64,000 nt of DNA from Phyto melanocephala (lineage: Eukaryota > Arthropoda > Insecta > Diptera > Rhinophoridae), in NCBI GenBank assembly GCA_941918925.1, contig OW799237.1, positions 74,597,126-74,661,125 of the forward strand, written 5' to 3'. Numbering within the stretch: position 1 is the stretch's first letter; the number at the start of each line of letters is the position of its first letter. Under the pieces are notes generated by a model. It searched no databases, was not told the origin of the DNA, and saw only the letters and a list, made by a program, of their open reading frames with translations. A program made the position numbers and the translations under genes. Of this stretch, positions 43,387 to 55,102 are shown piece after piece.

Positions 43387-46300
43387 ACAGAAACAGAGAA
43401 ACAGCAATGTGTTCTTAGCGTAATCCAACTGATGGATATAGCTGGACAAAAATAGTGATAAGATGAAAGGAAATCACAGACAAAGAAAAACGGTTGTTGT
43501 TGTTTATGGTAGAAAATATGCAAAAGGAAACGTATTAGTTACCAAATTAAACAACCTAAGAACCTGTTAAATAAATAAATAATATTTTCTTTTAAAACTT
43601 AATCACCGATCAAAGGGTACTGATTGCGAAACCGTAGCTAGTTGCAAGAAAACATTCTACTTGGCGAGTGATGGTAAAACATACCTTTTCAGACTACTCC
43701 TTCATTATTTTTTTACAAAAATAATAAAATGTTAAATTATAAATTATAAAAGCATGCCTGATTAAACTAAAGTGATAATTTAAAAAATAATTTTAAAATT
43801 TCGAAAGCCAGCATTTTAAATTTTAATAACCTTAAGTTCATGTATTTTCTCATCACAACATTTGCAATATTTAAACTGTGGGAGGCTATCTTTCAACATC
43901 CTTTATGATTGTAGTCAAAACTTATACAGTAACATCAGTTTTCGTGGCCGTGGAAATGTGTTTTAAACACAAAGAACAACAAACAAAAACAACAATATAA
44001 ATGAAACGAATACTTTTACTACTAAAAGTGAATACAACTACAAAATTTGTCTTGTATTACATTACCCTGCAAGCATTTTCACATTTAGTTTTTTTTTTTT
44101 TATCGAAAAAGCTTTAACACATGGCAGCGCAGTACAGTAAATAAGACAGCCTTCCCAGGAAATATTACTGCATACCCGGAAGCAGGTTTGAAAGGGAGAG
44201 ACAAATGTACTCTTCTTTCCCAACCTGATTTTTATATGAGATGTCCCACTTGGAAGGACTATTTGTTGCTCTAATTATTTGCTTTTTTCAAATGCAATAA
44301 TATATTATAATATATTCAATAGTAGTTTCATTTTATGGAACTATTTATTTTAGTTTTTTTTATCGAAAAATTAATTTTTTTCCCCAACGATTCTTTCTTG
44401 TAGTGGAAATTTTTTGCCAATCTAATGGCTCTTCTGACCTCTTCCAGAAAAGCTTGTTTGCTGGTATTTTTGACAATAGTTGCTGCTAAAAAAATAAAGT
44501 TATTTGAACAAAAGCAGTAAGATATATCCTAAAATATTATAAATGCTATACGTACCATACATTGCATTTTAAAATTTTGATAATCCAGAAGCCTTTCTTT
44601 CTCTTGCCTTCCATCTAGCAAAGTTTATTTCTCTGTCTTTTACCAATCATATTAAAAAGAAAAACAATAAATTATTAACAAAAAAGTAATACATAATTTA
44701 TTTAACAAAAGTAAAATAAATAATTCAAACACAAAAACCGATAAAAACTACTGGACAATAATTTAACACGATAAGGTAAATAAATAACTTGGCATCTGCA
44801 ATCAAAGAAAACCCATAATCACGTTGGTCATATAATATTCACTGTACCATTATTTGGTTACTAAATACAATAGTAAAAGATTTTTTTATTTTGTTTTTAT
44901 CATTTATTTCGTCACAATAGCCAAGCGCTTATTTAAATTGTACCGTTTAATTTTTACTTTTCATGAAGACATATCCAAGTCCAGGTTGTCCTGTAAAAAC
45001 AGTATGATATACAAACAAAAATAGTATGATGTCATCGCAAAAATAACATTATATTCAAAAGCATTTAATATTAAAATTATTGCTTAAGTTTTGTCCGAAA
45101 CAACAATATGAGTACAAAGCAAACAAGCTTTTATTCATTTTAATAATAATTTGTTTTCAGTGATTCTTTTTTTTTTTTTTTTTTTTGTTTAATAAATGTG
45201 CTTTTTTGAAGGTTTGACACATAAAGAAAAATATATAAGATTATTAAAAAAAAAATCATAAAAATTATAGATAAAATTTAAAAAAATATTAATCGAAAAA
45301 TTTGTGATTTAAATGGTTAATAAATGGTTAATAGCAGAAGTAAAAAAACAACAATTTGACTATGGAAAGAGCAAAGATTATTCATATATTTGTAGTCATA
45401 ATATGATTATTGCATGATACCTTATTTAAGCATAATAATGGTGACTTGCAATCAGAATATATTTTAAATACAATCATATAATTTAATCATAGTAAATTGC
45501 TCTCCGATGTTTACCACAACCATGTTTTTTATATGCGTGTGCATTAAGATTTTTCTCAGACATAATAGCAGAGCCATTGCAACTGTCATTGCTTACCTTT
45601 TTTTATGATTTTTGATATTACACAAATGACAGTTCGTCTCCGATGAAAATTAAAAAAAAATTCTAAACCGGTTGTTAAAGTGCTTAATAGAGAAATAACT
45701 CCAGGTGCTTTTTTACGCAAATCTATAAATATAAAATAGCAACGTGATTAACTGTCCCATCGCATAGCGTAACCGACGTTTGATATACAAACGGAACAAT
45801 AACACCAATATTTAACGTTGGCTGAATTCGTCAGCACTAATTAGATTCCATCTAGGGTTTAGAATAGTGTAGTGTGTATGATAAGGGAGCAAGCCATACA
45901 TGTAGACGGACAGAATAGGGAGTCGGAAAAGTGAAATATAGCAAAACGGACGCGATCTTTTGAAAAAGGGGCTGTGACAGATTATTTTATCGGAGTTTGC
46001 CTCCAACAATAATTTGCAATCTTTTCATTTATTTTAATGATAGCTAATGGCTTAAATTTGTACCTTAAGTGGGTAAGAAAGGTGAAACCGGTAACCTTAC
46101 TTAAACTTGAAAAAGTATTGATATGTAGTAAAAAACAAGTTTCTGACCTCAATTAGAATTTTCAACTCCTGAGGGGCAAAAACTATATTTGATACATTTT
46201 TAGTATTCTCAGTAACTTACGAACTCATAAATAAAGGAAATACAAAATAAATTGTTATTTGATGCCTTGTAAAAAAAAATAATAGGGTTTGGTCACTTTT

Positions 46301-47097
46301 TTCAAATTCACATGCATGAAAGGTAAAAAATTATCCCTCTTGGTAATTTTTCACAAAAAATTTTTCTTACTTATAAAACAGGCCATAAGTTGATTATTAT
46401 TATTATCGGCTAAGTATTATAATAGGGATAATTATTTAAGTAAATTTTTGGAAACTTTAATGTAGACGAAAAGGGAACACAAAAGGGGAAAATATGTTTA
46501 ATTTCTAATGACTGTGCCAAATCGGATAAAATTATTTAGTCTCTACACACAAACGCCTTGTTATAACAGAAAATAAATGTGACGCCCACCTCTCATATAA
46601 CGTTTTATCTTAAATTCATATAATTTTTTCCCCATAATGATTACTAACTGGTTACGTATTTCCCCTCCAGTATCATTTAGTTATTTTTTTAACCCTTAAT
46701 TACAAGTGTATCTCAACGAAAGCTGCCCGAAAAAATTTCCTGGCCGTATTGGTGAGAGTATAGTGCACAGATTTTTATTATAATTAAATCAATAAAAACT
46801 ATTTCGGTTGCAAACTATGCAAACTATATTTTACAATAAAGTTTACATTGGATACGTTGGTACTTTAACAAAAAAGTAAGCGTGAGGATATTCATTAAAA
46901 TTTAATTAAACGGAAAAGTTTTAGTTGCAAAAAATTAATAACAATAGAGTGGATAACATTTCGGTTACTTAATAATACATTTACTCAATGCATTTTGTTG
47001 TTTCAAAATTTAATAATTTGGCTTTTTTATATAATAAATAATATGTAAGTTTTATCATTATTTTTTGATGTACTGTAATTGAATAATTTTCAACACA
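43387..47097. other. AT-rich spacer with repeat scraps
   Basis: No gene. Scraps include a possible relative of the 36065 MITE (44805-45540), a poly-T run (45169-45186) and an inverse Helentron-like fragment (46545-46632, with GTGACGCCCACCTCTCATAT). A frame at 45812-46009 (minus) lies in a slightly GC-richer patch but shows no family. Confidence 0.35.
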
Positions 47098-48411
47098 CAC
47101 AGAAAAAAATATATATGAATTTCAATTACGAAATTAATACTATTAATTAAAAAAATGTTAATTTGCTCCAATCATCAAAATGATACTATTAATTAAATAA
47201 AAATTAATAGTTGTAATTGAAAAAATATTGCGAAAAATATCAATTAAAACAGTATTAAAAAATTAATTAAAATTTTCCTAATTTTTAAAAATTATTTTAA
47301 TTAATTGAATCATGCCTATAATTGAAATTCGCGATTTATATAAATAAAAAATTTATTGTATAAGTAATTTATATTATTAAAACTATTTTTAATAAAATTA
47401 CCCAAAAAGAAAAAATTAATTTTTTTAATATTTTTTCTTAACATAAATTTTAATTACATTTCATTTCTTATATACTAACTGCTGTATTCATAAAAAATAT
47501 TTTAGGTTTATTAACAGCTTATTTGACAGATGTTGCATAGAAATTTGTCAAATAAGCATTCAATAAACCTAAAATATTTTTTGTGAATACGGCAGTAATA
47601 ATTTAACATAAGATGTAGGGTTACACAAGTACACATAAATACTATGCCATGTCAAGCGCCGGAGTGGTTTTAAATTCATTCGTCGATTGTAGCGTATTTC
47701 CATAGACCTACGACATTAAAAACCCCACAAGAGAAATTTTAGCCAAATCAAATTGCACGTATTTGATTAACCATTCTCCGTCATCTGTGGAATAGATAAT
47801 TGAACACTTAAATTGTTTATACAGAACTTTCACTTTAACGTTCACTATGTAACATGTAATAGGGAAGTTTCGCCCACGTTTACATCGTTCGATTAGTTGA
47901 AATTCAAAAAAATAATTGGCAGCATCAATAACCTAGACATAATGGAATATTTACTGTTAAAACAGCTTGATCAGAGTGTAGACTTCTACTGACTTACCTA
48001 TTAATATAAGAATCTTGAGCAATATACCAGAATACAAGAAATATTGGCTTTGGACACATCTATAATGGAACTGAAACAATTTATTATATTCAAAACAAGA
48101 TATATTTATTATATGTTTGCACCTACCCACCTACCAGAACTATCTCTTGTAGATTGTCCACTATTTTTTATTATTCTGCTCCTTCGATATATTATATTAT
48201 ATTGAATTTATCCTTCGATAGCAAATTTTCGAAAAATGTCATTTAAAATAAATTTTTTTATTTTTTCAACTGACAGAAATCTCTATGTTTTTTGAAAACA
48301 TTTTATATCAATTAAAAAAATTAATTAAATTAAATAAAACTTTAACTAGAATTTAAAAACAAGTAAAAAAGTCAATTAATTAAAAAAATTTACGGAATAT
48401 TTTTTTCTGTG
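47098..48411. mobile_element. AT-only TIR element, copy 2
   Basis: The ends CACAGAAAAAAATAT and its inverse ATATTTTTTTCTGTG bound 1314 bp of nearly pure A/T DNA. It aligns with copy 1 at 38085-40330. No clear target duplication was found. It carries a hairpin MITE at 47479-47595. No coding capacity. Confidence 0.6.
47479..47595. mobile_element. Intact hairpin MITE, TAA duplication
   Basis: CTGCTGTATTCATAAAAAAT and its near-exact inverse bound 117 bp that fold into one long hairpin. TAA flanks both sides (47476-47478 and 47596-47598). Copy 1 of the host element lacks it at the same place (around 38490). Confidence 0.7.
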
Positions 48412-48531
48412 CAGCTACTAGGCCAGTGCACTTATAGTTGTCTCACGGAGGACTAAATTAAGAAGCCACAGAAAAAATAAGGTGTGTCTTACAAACAATG
48501 GTTTGGTGAATAGGGCTGAAAACTAATTTAA

Positions 48532-49217
48532 CCCTTTGACGACGAAGAATCACCTAGAGATTTTATCGTTGTTGTTTGTACAAAGAACGTAATCAATAGC
48601 CGAACAAACACAATTTGTTTTGCATGCAAACAACCAATGTGCTTTACTACGAACAGGAATTGTTTTGAGATTTATCACAACTAGGCTAATTTGGATTCTC
48701 CTTGTATTAACCATTTATAAAATCTCATAATTTTACATGAATTTTTTAATTTTGTTTTGGTTTTACTGAGTTGATTGTGCTATCTTTGGTTTTCAGTTAT
48801 AAAACATTTAATAAAATAAAAAAAATACATTACAAAAATTTCTTGAACGACGAATGGGACACATACATATGTCCCATTATATTTTCAGTCCTCCCGACAA
48901 AAGTATAGAACCGATACAGAATTCGTTATTCAATTAATTTATATAAAAAAACAATATATCTAACGCTAAATGTTTATCCAAGAGTATTAATTAGAATCCG
49001 AGATATTAACTAAATTTTCAAAAAAATATGCCAATTTTTTACTTTAAGACGACCCAAACACAATTGAAGCAAGAAAAACTTAAGTTTAAGACGGATACCA
49101 AAAAATGCTTTTGTTTTTTGTCAGACAAGATCGATTTGGTCAAAATAAATTATAAAATGTGGCATAATTGATGAAAAAACCAAATGGGACATATGTGTCC
49201 CATTCGTTATTAAAGGG
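48532..49217. mobile_element. piggyBac-type TTAA element with palindromes
   Basis: The ends CCCTTTGACGACGAAG and, on the other strand, CCCTTTAATAACGAAT lie directly inside TTAA (48528-48531 and 49218-49221). Two hairpins with the same stem AATGGGACA/TGTCCCATT stand at 48853-48878 and 49183-49204, the latter 13 bp from the right end. The element is 686 bp and has no transposase. Confidence 0.7.
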
Positions 49218-49221
49218 TTAA

Positions 49222-50891
49222 TGGTAATACACTATTAACACTTATGATTTATATTGCCATCCACCTTTTTCTTTCTCTGTCCAATTTTTAAGAAGTTCTA
49301 GGTAGTCCTATTCCTTTTCAGCAAGTCTACAGGGATGTTCTACTATTTATCATATATTTTTTTATATTTGTGATAATCTGTTTAAGAAAAGGTTTATCCT
49401 TTTATTATGCTAACATACTTATGATAAACTATCCTTCTTACATCCATCGTTCTTCATAGTAGGCGAATAGTATTAAGTATTTTTATTTATTAAAAATTTA
49501 CTACAAGTGCAGAAGAGTTCAAATATAACTCAAAGTAAACAAAATTATAACTAAAATTACATTTGATGTCTGACATTGTTGTTCAAACAAAAGTTCTGCC
49601 AACGCTGTTTAAACAAGAACGAAACATCGACAACCGTTGTCCACACAAGGCAAATTTATGTGTTGGATGTTCTAACAAATCGTTGGTTGGTTGGCTGGTG
49701 TGGACCGTACGTTAATACTCATAAATATGCGCTGCTCAAATACATTCAGTGACAAAGTTTTTTTTTGACAAGTCATATTAAATTAACTCGTTTTATGAAT
49801 TTTTTTATTATATATTTTTTTTTTTTTTAACTGTCCAATATTTAAAAAAATGGTTTCATTAAAAGAGTAACGTAATTTTTTCCAATTGCAAAAAATGGAA
49901 ATTTAAGCTTTTTTTTTTGGAGTGTCCTTATTAAACATCATTGTTGCAGGGCATAACTGCCAACATTTTGTGAAACAAAACAAGAACATGATTTTGACTA
50001 CTAAACTGCAATAAAATATTTAATAACTACAGCTCTTAAGAGTGGAGAAACCAACTGCATTTGTTCAACTTTATGTTTTCTTTGTGTGTCCTACACAGGC
50101 AGTTTAAAGTACATTTCATTTAAACATGCAATTTTACACAGTTGTATGCATGTTAGAATACATTAACACACACACACAATCAGTTTTGTGTACCCTTCCC
50201 AAACACCAGTGTTTAATGGTGCTTTATTAGATTTGTCTTATTGTGTGTAGCAATAGAATACAACTGCAAATATTTTACTGTTTTGATTAAACTAAGCAAA
50301 CATTACTGAAGGTTGACATTAGCATTGGAAAACAATATTCACCTGGAAATGTGTATGTACACAAGTAGGTGCAAATAAATGAAACTTTTGTAATCGATTA
50401 ATAAAAGACAAACATTGAATCGTCTATAAGATGCGAACAGTGTGACCAGATTTTAAAATAACACAAACCTAAATTTTTCTTTTCTTTAGTAACTTTTTAT
50501 TTTATCGATATTTTTCATACTTTACTGCTTAAATCATTTTGAATATTTTGCATATAAGTTAACGAAAGTAGAAAGAGAAAGAAAAAAATTATTGTTTGAC
50601 TGCACGTTAAATATTCCATCATATTTTTCTTCTTTTGGGTCAGACACAAATTTTTTATCAGTTGTATTAATCTGTATATATATATAAAATAAAAACATTA
50701 CTGACTAACTGACTATCTGATTCATCGCCGTAGAGACCGAAAACAAAAATCTAAAGACATAAGATTTAAATAATTATTACCTCCTTTAAGAAGGAAGTTT
50801 TAAGGGGTTAAGAAATTAAAAAAAAACGGGTAAAATCGGAATCCTTATATCTGCTATATTTAACACGATATAGATAATTTGAAAAGGTTTT
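49222..50891. other. AT-rich spacer
   Basis: No gene. An ACTGACTAACTGACTATCTG tract followed by ATTCATCGCC (50699-50730) is typical of insect repeats. Poly-T runs occur at 49815 and 49908. Confidence 0.3.
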
Positions 50892-51224
50892 TTAACCCTA
50901 CGTCATGCACATGTTCCGATAGTCACATACGTAGCACATGTGTCTGGCCAGACATACTACGTGTTTCAATACATTTATATGAAAAATATGCTATTTTAGT
51001 GATAATATTACATTGTTTTATTTTTATCACGCCAGGCAGATATATATTTTCTATTTTTTTTAGCACACGCTAAGTCACATACCCATGAAAAAAAAATTTT
51101 ATGAGAAATAAGTCAAGAAAAATTTAATTTTTGTTTTAAATTTCATTAAATTAGCCATTATAAATTTCTTTATCTTAATGCGTTTTTTCATAAAAAGAGA
51201 GCTAAAAATATTCGCAGAGGGTAC

Positions 51225-54200
51225 TGTAGTATACGATTTTTTCTAGAACTCAGGACCTAATGTCATTAAATTTTTACGCTAATATTTTTTTTTCTCGTTC
51301 GAGGAAATTTAACTCTCAACACCAAATTTGTTTTAACTAATTCTTAAAGAAATTTTGCTGTAGTATTGACTTATGAAACATATAAGAAATTATTTCAACC
51401 AAAGAAATTGTCCATTTATTTGCTAAATAAAACTTTTCACTAATTAAAACTTTCAGTCACGTGAACACATAAATTTGCTCTTACCCAATAAATACAATAT
51501 ATAGTAGATATGTATTAACTTTCAAGCTTATATTAAATATGGTTAAAAATTATCATTGAGTATATGTATACAATAAAAACATCTTTTATTTAATTTTAGT
51601 TAGATATATAACATTAGAAGTTATTTTAAAACCAAAATAAGTTAACGAAGAAACATAAGCAATAAAACACCATCTAGATGTCGAACGTACGAACAATAGA
51701 AATAGGTAGTATTTTGTTTGTTTTGACATTTACGTTAAACCTACTTAACACATCTTCAAGTTCGAATCAAATTGACATTAACATTAAATGAAGCTTTTAA
51801 CTTCCTTTTTCTTTTGGATTCTGGAGAAGTAGCAAGCAAATTCGGGTAATCGGTGAAAATATAAAATCTAAAATTAGAATATCCATCCTCTTTGAAAGTT
51901 GGAACAAGTTTGTTTGTAACCAATTGTTATAGCGTAGGCTGAGGTAAATATAAAATATTTTAGATGTTAATACTTAATATTTACAGAATAACTTTAAATT
52001 GTTAGGAACATAGCGTTGGCGAGAAACGTGTTTCGTAACGTTCGAGTGCTAACCAATGTACTCCGAACAGCCTTCGCTAGCAGAACATCAACCCTTGGTT
52101 TTATTTATTTTGCAACGCATAAAGTAAAAGCCCACACTCGTATAAATTTTGCAAAAGAACCACAAGAGTAGTCTAAAACCCGAGAAAGCCACATCCATCC
52201 ATCATCCTTGAAATAAGGTTCATCACAAAATCCCAAAGAAAAACTAAGTCAAAATTCTTTGCCACAGTTCAATCACCTGCTATACCAATTATTTTTGTAA
52301 AAAACCGATATGATTAGTCGCTGCAGTAAATTAAACATCAAAAAGCAATGTTTCTAAACATTATCTTAACGTTCATTAAAAGCACCTACTTGCAATATTG
52401 AAAAAAAATAGTAATTAATTTCATCACAGCCAAGAGAATACTATAAAGTAGTTTGACACACCGAATAATAACATCCCAACCCCATAGAAAAGTCCAGCTG
52501 CATTACAGAAAATCGCAAATCTTAATTAAAGTTAGTGTACATACATAGTTAGTTATCTACCTAAAATGCAAAGTAAGAAACAGGAAAGAAATAAACCAAA
52601 TCTAAATACAGAGAAAAATTGATCAGCAATTATTATATGCACTTATGTAGAAAAAGAATTTTAAAACAAAAGCGATACCTAAGATTTAAGAAACCTCAAA
52701 ATGAAAATAACGATGAATGAAAAGTGAAAAGTAACAATAATTTTAAGTGTATTTAAGCTATATAAAAAAATTAAATAATAGTAACATAAAAGAGAAGAAA
52801 AAAAAAATATAAAAACACAACAAATTGTAAGGCGTAAAAAATGCCAAAGTTCATAAAAGTCACATTTGTCTGCAAAATAACTAATGTCAAGCAACCATAA
52901 AAAAAAAAAAAAAAAAAAAAGAAAAAAAACAATAACAGCAGTCACACATAATATACACACATAAGACAAAAAAAAAAAAAACTATTTAACTTAACCTCAT
53001 TATTAGCATCATCTTTAAACCAACTGCATCGAGTTCGAGGAGGCCTCATCGATCATCGTAATTAAGTTGGGTGAGTGTTGTATTGTTTATTTTATTATTA
53101 TCTCTTTCTTTTTGAGTAAAATTTTTTTGTCAAAGTTCGTACATACGAAGTACAAGAGAAGTAGTAGTAATTGCCTATGTGTGCAGATTTCAGCTGTTTT
53201 TGTAATTGACTTAAAATCTGTATATTGTGTCTTTATATAAACATTTCTAGTTAAAGTAAACAAACCAATTGCTTCTCTTGATACGTTTATTTACTGTCTG
53301 CATAAAAATGAATTTAACCCATAGTGAACCGGATTAAAACTACTTTTACAGATTGTTTGTGTAGTTAAGAGAACAAAAAAAATGTTTATAAATAAAATTA
53401 GATACGTTTAAATCTTAACAATATAGAATAAAAGTGAAAGAACACTATTATACATCTTGTAACTTTATATTTTTCATTGAATTTATAAACCGAATTTATG
53501 ATTATGATTAATTTAAAAATTTCGTAGTAAATATTGATTTTACTTGGTACGTTAGTTAAAGTAAGATTAAGATTAATAAACCTCGTCCGGAGTCAGTTTA
53601 TTTAATGTTAAAATATGGAATATTATTTAATTATTGATTATAATTGACTGATTATTTTAGATCATGTTATGATTCTTATAAAACTTATATTAGATTATTA
53701 TTTCTCCGGTTGAAATAAAAGTTTATACACATAATGAATTGGTAAAATAAAAAAATTAATCTGTTTTCAATTATGTGATGGAAAGTTAGGATAAGAGCAA
53801 CAGTGGGATTCTACATAGTATGTGCGTCAGTAGAATCAAGGTAGGGAGGGTAATGAGGCGCTAGTTCCCCATAACATCTGGGATACTTTTTTTTCTTAAC
53901 CAGCAACTTGATCAATACCAATTGTTAGAATCATATCTCATTCATAATCACAAGGGGGCATAGTTTTTTTTTTTGATTTTGTGATTTTTGTGATCTGGTC
54001 CATAGTAAGATTAACGTAGAGTAAAGTAAAAACTAGGGAGTCTATAATAAAGACTTTATGATAGAACAGAGGTAAGGCTAAAGAGGACACGAACTCCCCC
54101 AACCCCGACTGATCGCTAGCGATATAATGGCTCCCGCAGTCCTCTTTTCCTATCACTCGCAAAAACTTCACCACCGTGTGTCTAGAAGTAGTTTGGCGGG

Positions 54201-54375
54201 TAGGCTGAATTGCATCGCACACTTAACCGGCACATTTCCCATATCCGTACACGTTACAGGTACATAAGAATATATGTACGTAGACAAATAGGCAACAATT
54301 ACCTTACCTACGGGAAATAACGTTACATAAGGAAGATGACATTGCCGAGGAAAAATTTTGTTCCGGTTTATCACA
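51225..54375 (+). repeat. 5' LTR, 3151 bp
   Basis: It begins TGTAGTATACG and ends GGTTTATCACA. It matches the 3' LTR end to end; by eye I found two base substitutions (near 52417 and 53492) plus homopolymer length changes in A and T runs. It contains an AATAAA (53717), a 22-A run (52899-52920) and a donor-like GG/GTGAGT at 53070. The only frames are short, mostly minus strand, and repeated identically in the other LTR; I do not call them genes. Ordinary fly Gypsy LTRs are a few hundred bp, so this is exceptionally long. Confidence 0.9.
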
Positions 54376-54385
54376 ATAAAGTAAA

Positions 54386-54403
54386 TGGCGCCCAACGTGG
54401 AGC
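54386..54403 (+). other. Primer binding site, tRNA-Lys type
   Basis: TGGCGCCCAACGTGG matches the 3' end (with CCA) of insect tRNA-Lys as I know it over 15 bases. It lies 10 nt inside the 5' LTR end, a wider gap than usual. It would prime minus-strand DNA synthesis. Confidence 0.85.
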
Positions 54404-55102
54404 CGAAAGCTACCGCGAAATATTTTTACTTTGTAGTAAAAATTCGAGTTGGTATATTTTGGTTCCTTACTATTGTTAGTTTTGTAAAATTCCATTATGA
54501 GCTAAGTGTAGAGTGGGTTAAGTAGGTGTAGATTTTTTTTTTTTTTTTGAATAAATATACTAGTTTTCAGGATATTTAGATATTTGATCGTTCGAATAAT
54601 CTAACCGCTTACTTTGATATATTCTTTTCGGGAAAATAAAATGCTCCCGCTTAGGTCAATCGTCACTTACGCAGAGATTTTGAAGTTAGTTTTTTTTTTT
54701 TTAACGTTTGTTAACGTAGTGTCAGCTGCTTTTGTATATGTGGACTTATACTAAATGGCACGTTGCTATCTGGTATCCCGTTTACATAAGACGCAAGGGA
54801 AATAAAATAGTTTAATTGCTAATGCGTTGAAGACGTTTATAAAAATTTCTTAACCTCATAATCTACCATAGCCTTGTTTTGAAAATCAGTATTGATCATT
54901 AGTTGCCATATTTACTTGAAGTTAACCTAACTGGAAATCACTATGAGAGAAAACAGATGTTGTAAAGTAATCACATTTGGAAAATTTTTTTAATATTCAA
55001 AATATTGTTAAGTATAACTCGAAAAAAAAAAACCCATTCAATTATTTATATTTCTGCCTATCCGCACTTGTAAATTTCGTATATTTTATTGATACATACA
55101 TA
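54404..55102 (+). other. Leader between primer site and gag
   Basis: About 700 bp, T-rich in places (54534-54549 and 54691-54702), without a long frame. It probably includes the packaging region. The reading frame of gag is open upstream of the first ATG from about 54977, but there is no ATG there. Confidence 0.5.

Noticed and set aside
52679..52969. Phe-rich minus-strand frame in the LTR (also at 62064-62318)
   Set aside because: It is a translation of A-rich low-complexity DNA.
53938..54222. Minus-strand frame of 94 codons in the 5' LTR (repeated at 63318-63608)
   Set aside because: No domain or codon pattern. Its duplication only reflects LTR identity, although antisense LTR transcription cannot be excluded.
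54977..55102. Upstream extension of gag by 42 codons with a hydrophobic stretch
   Set aside because: The first codon at 54977 is TTG and there is no ATG before 55103. The hydrophobic residues come from T-rich leader DNA.
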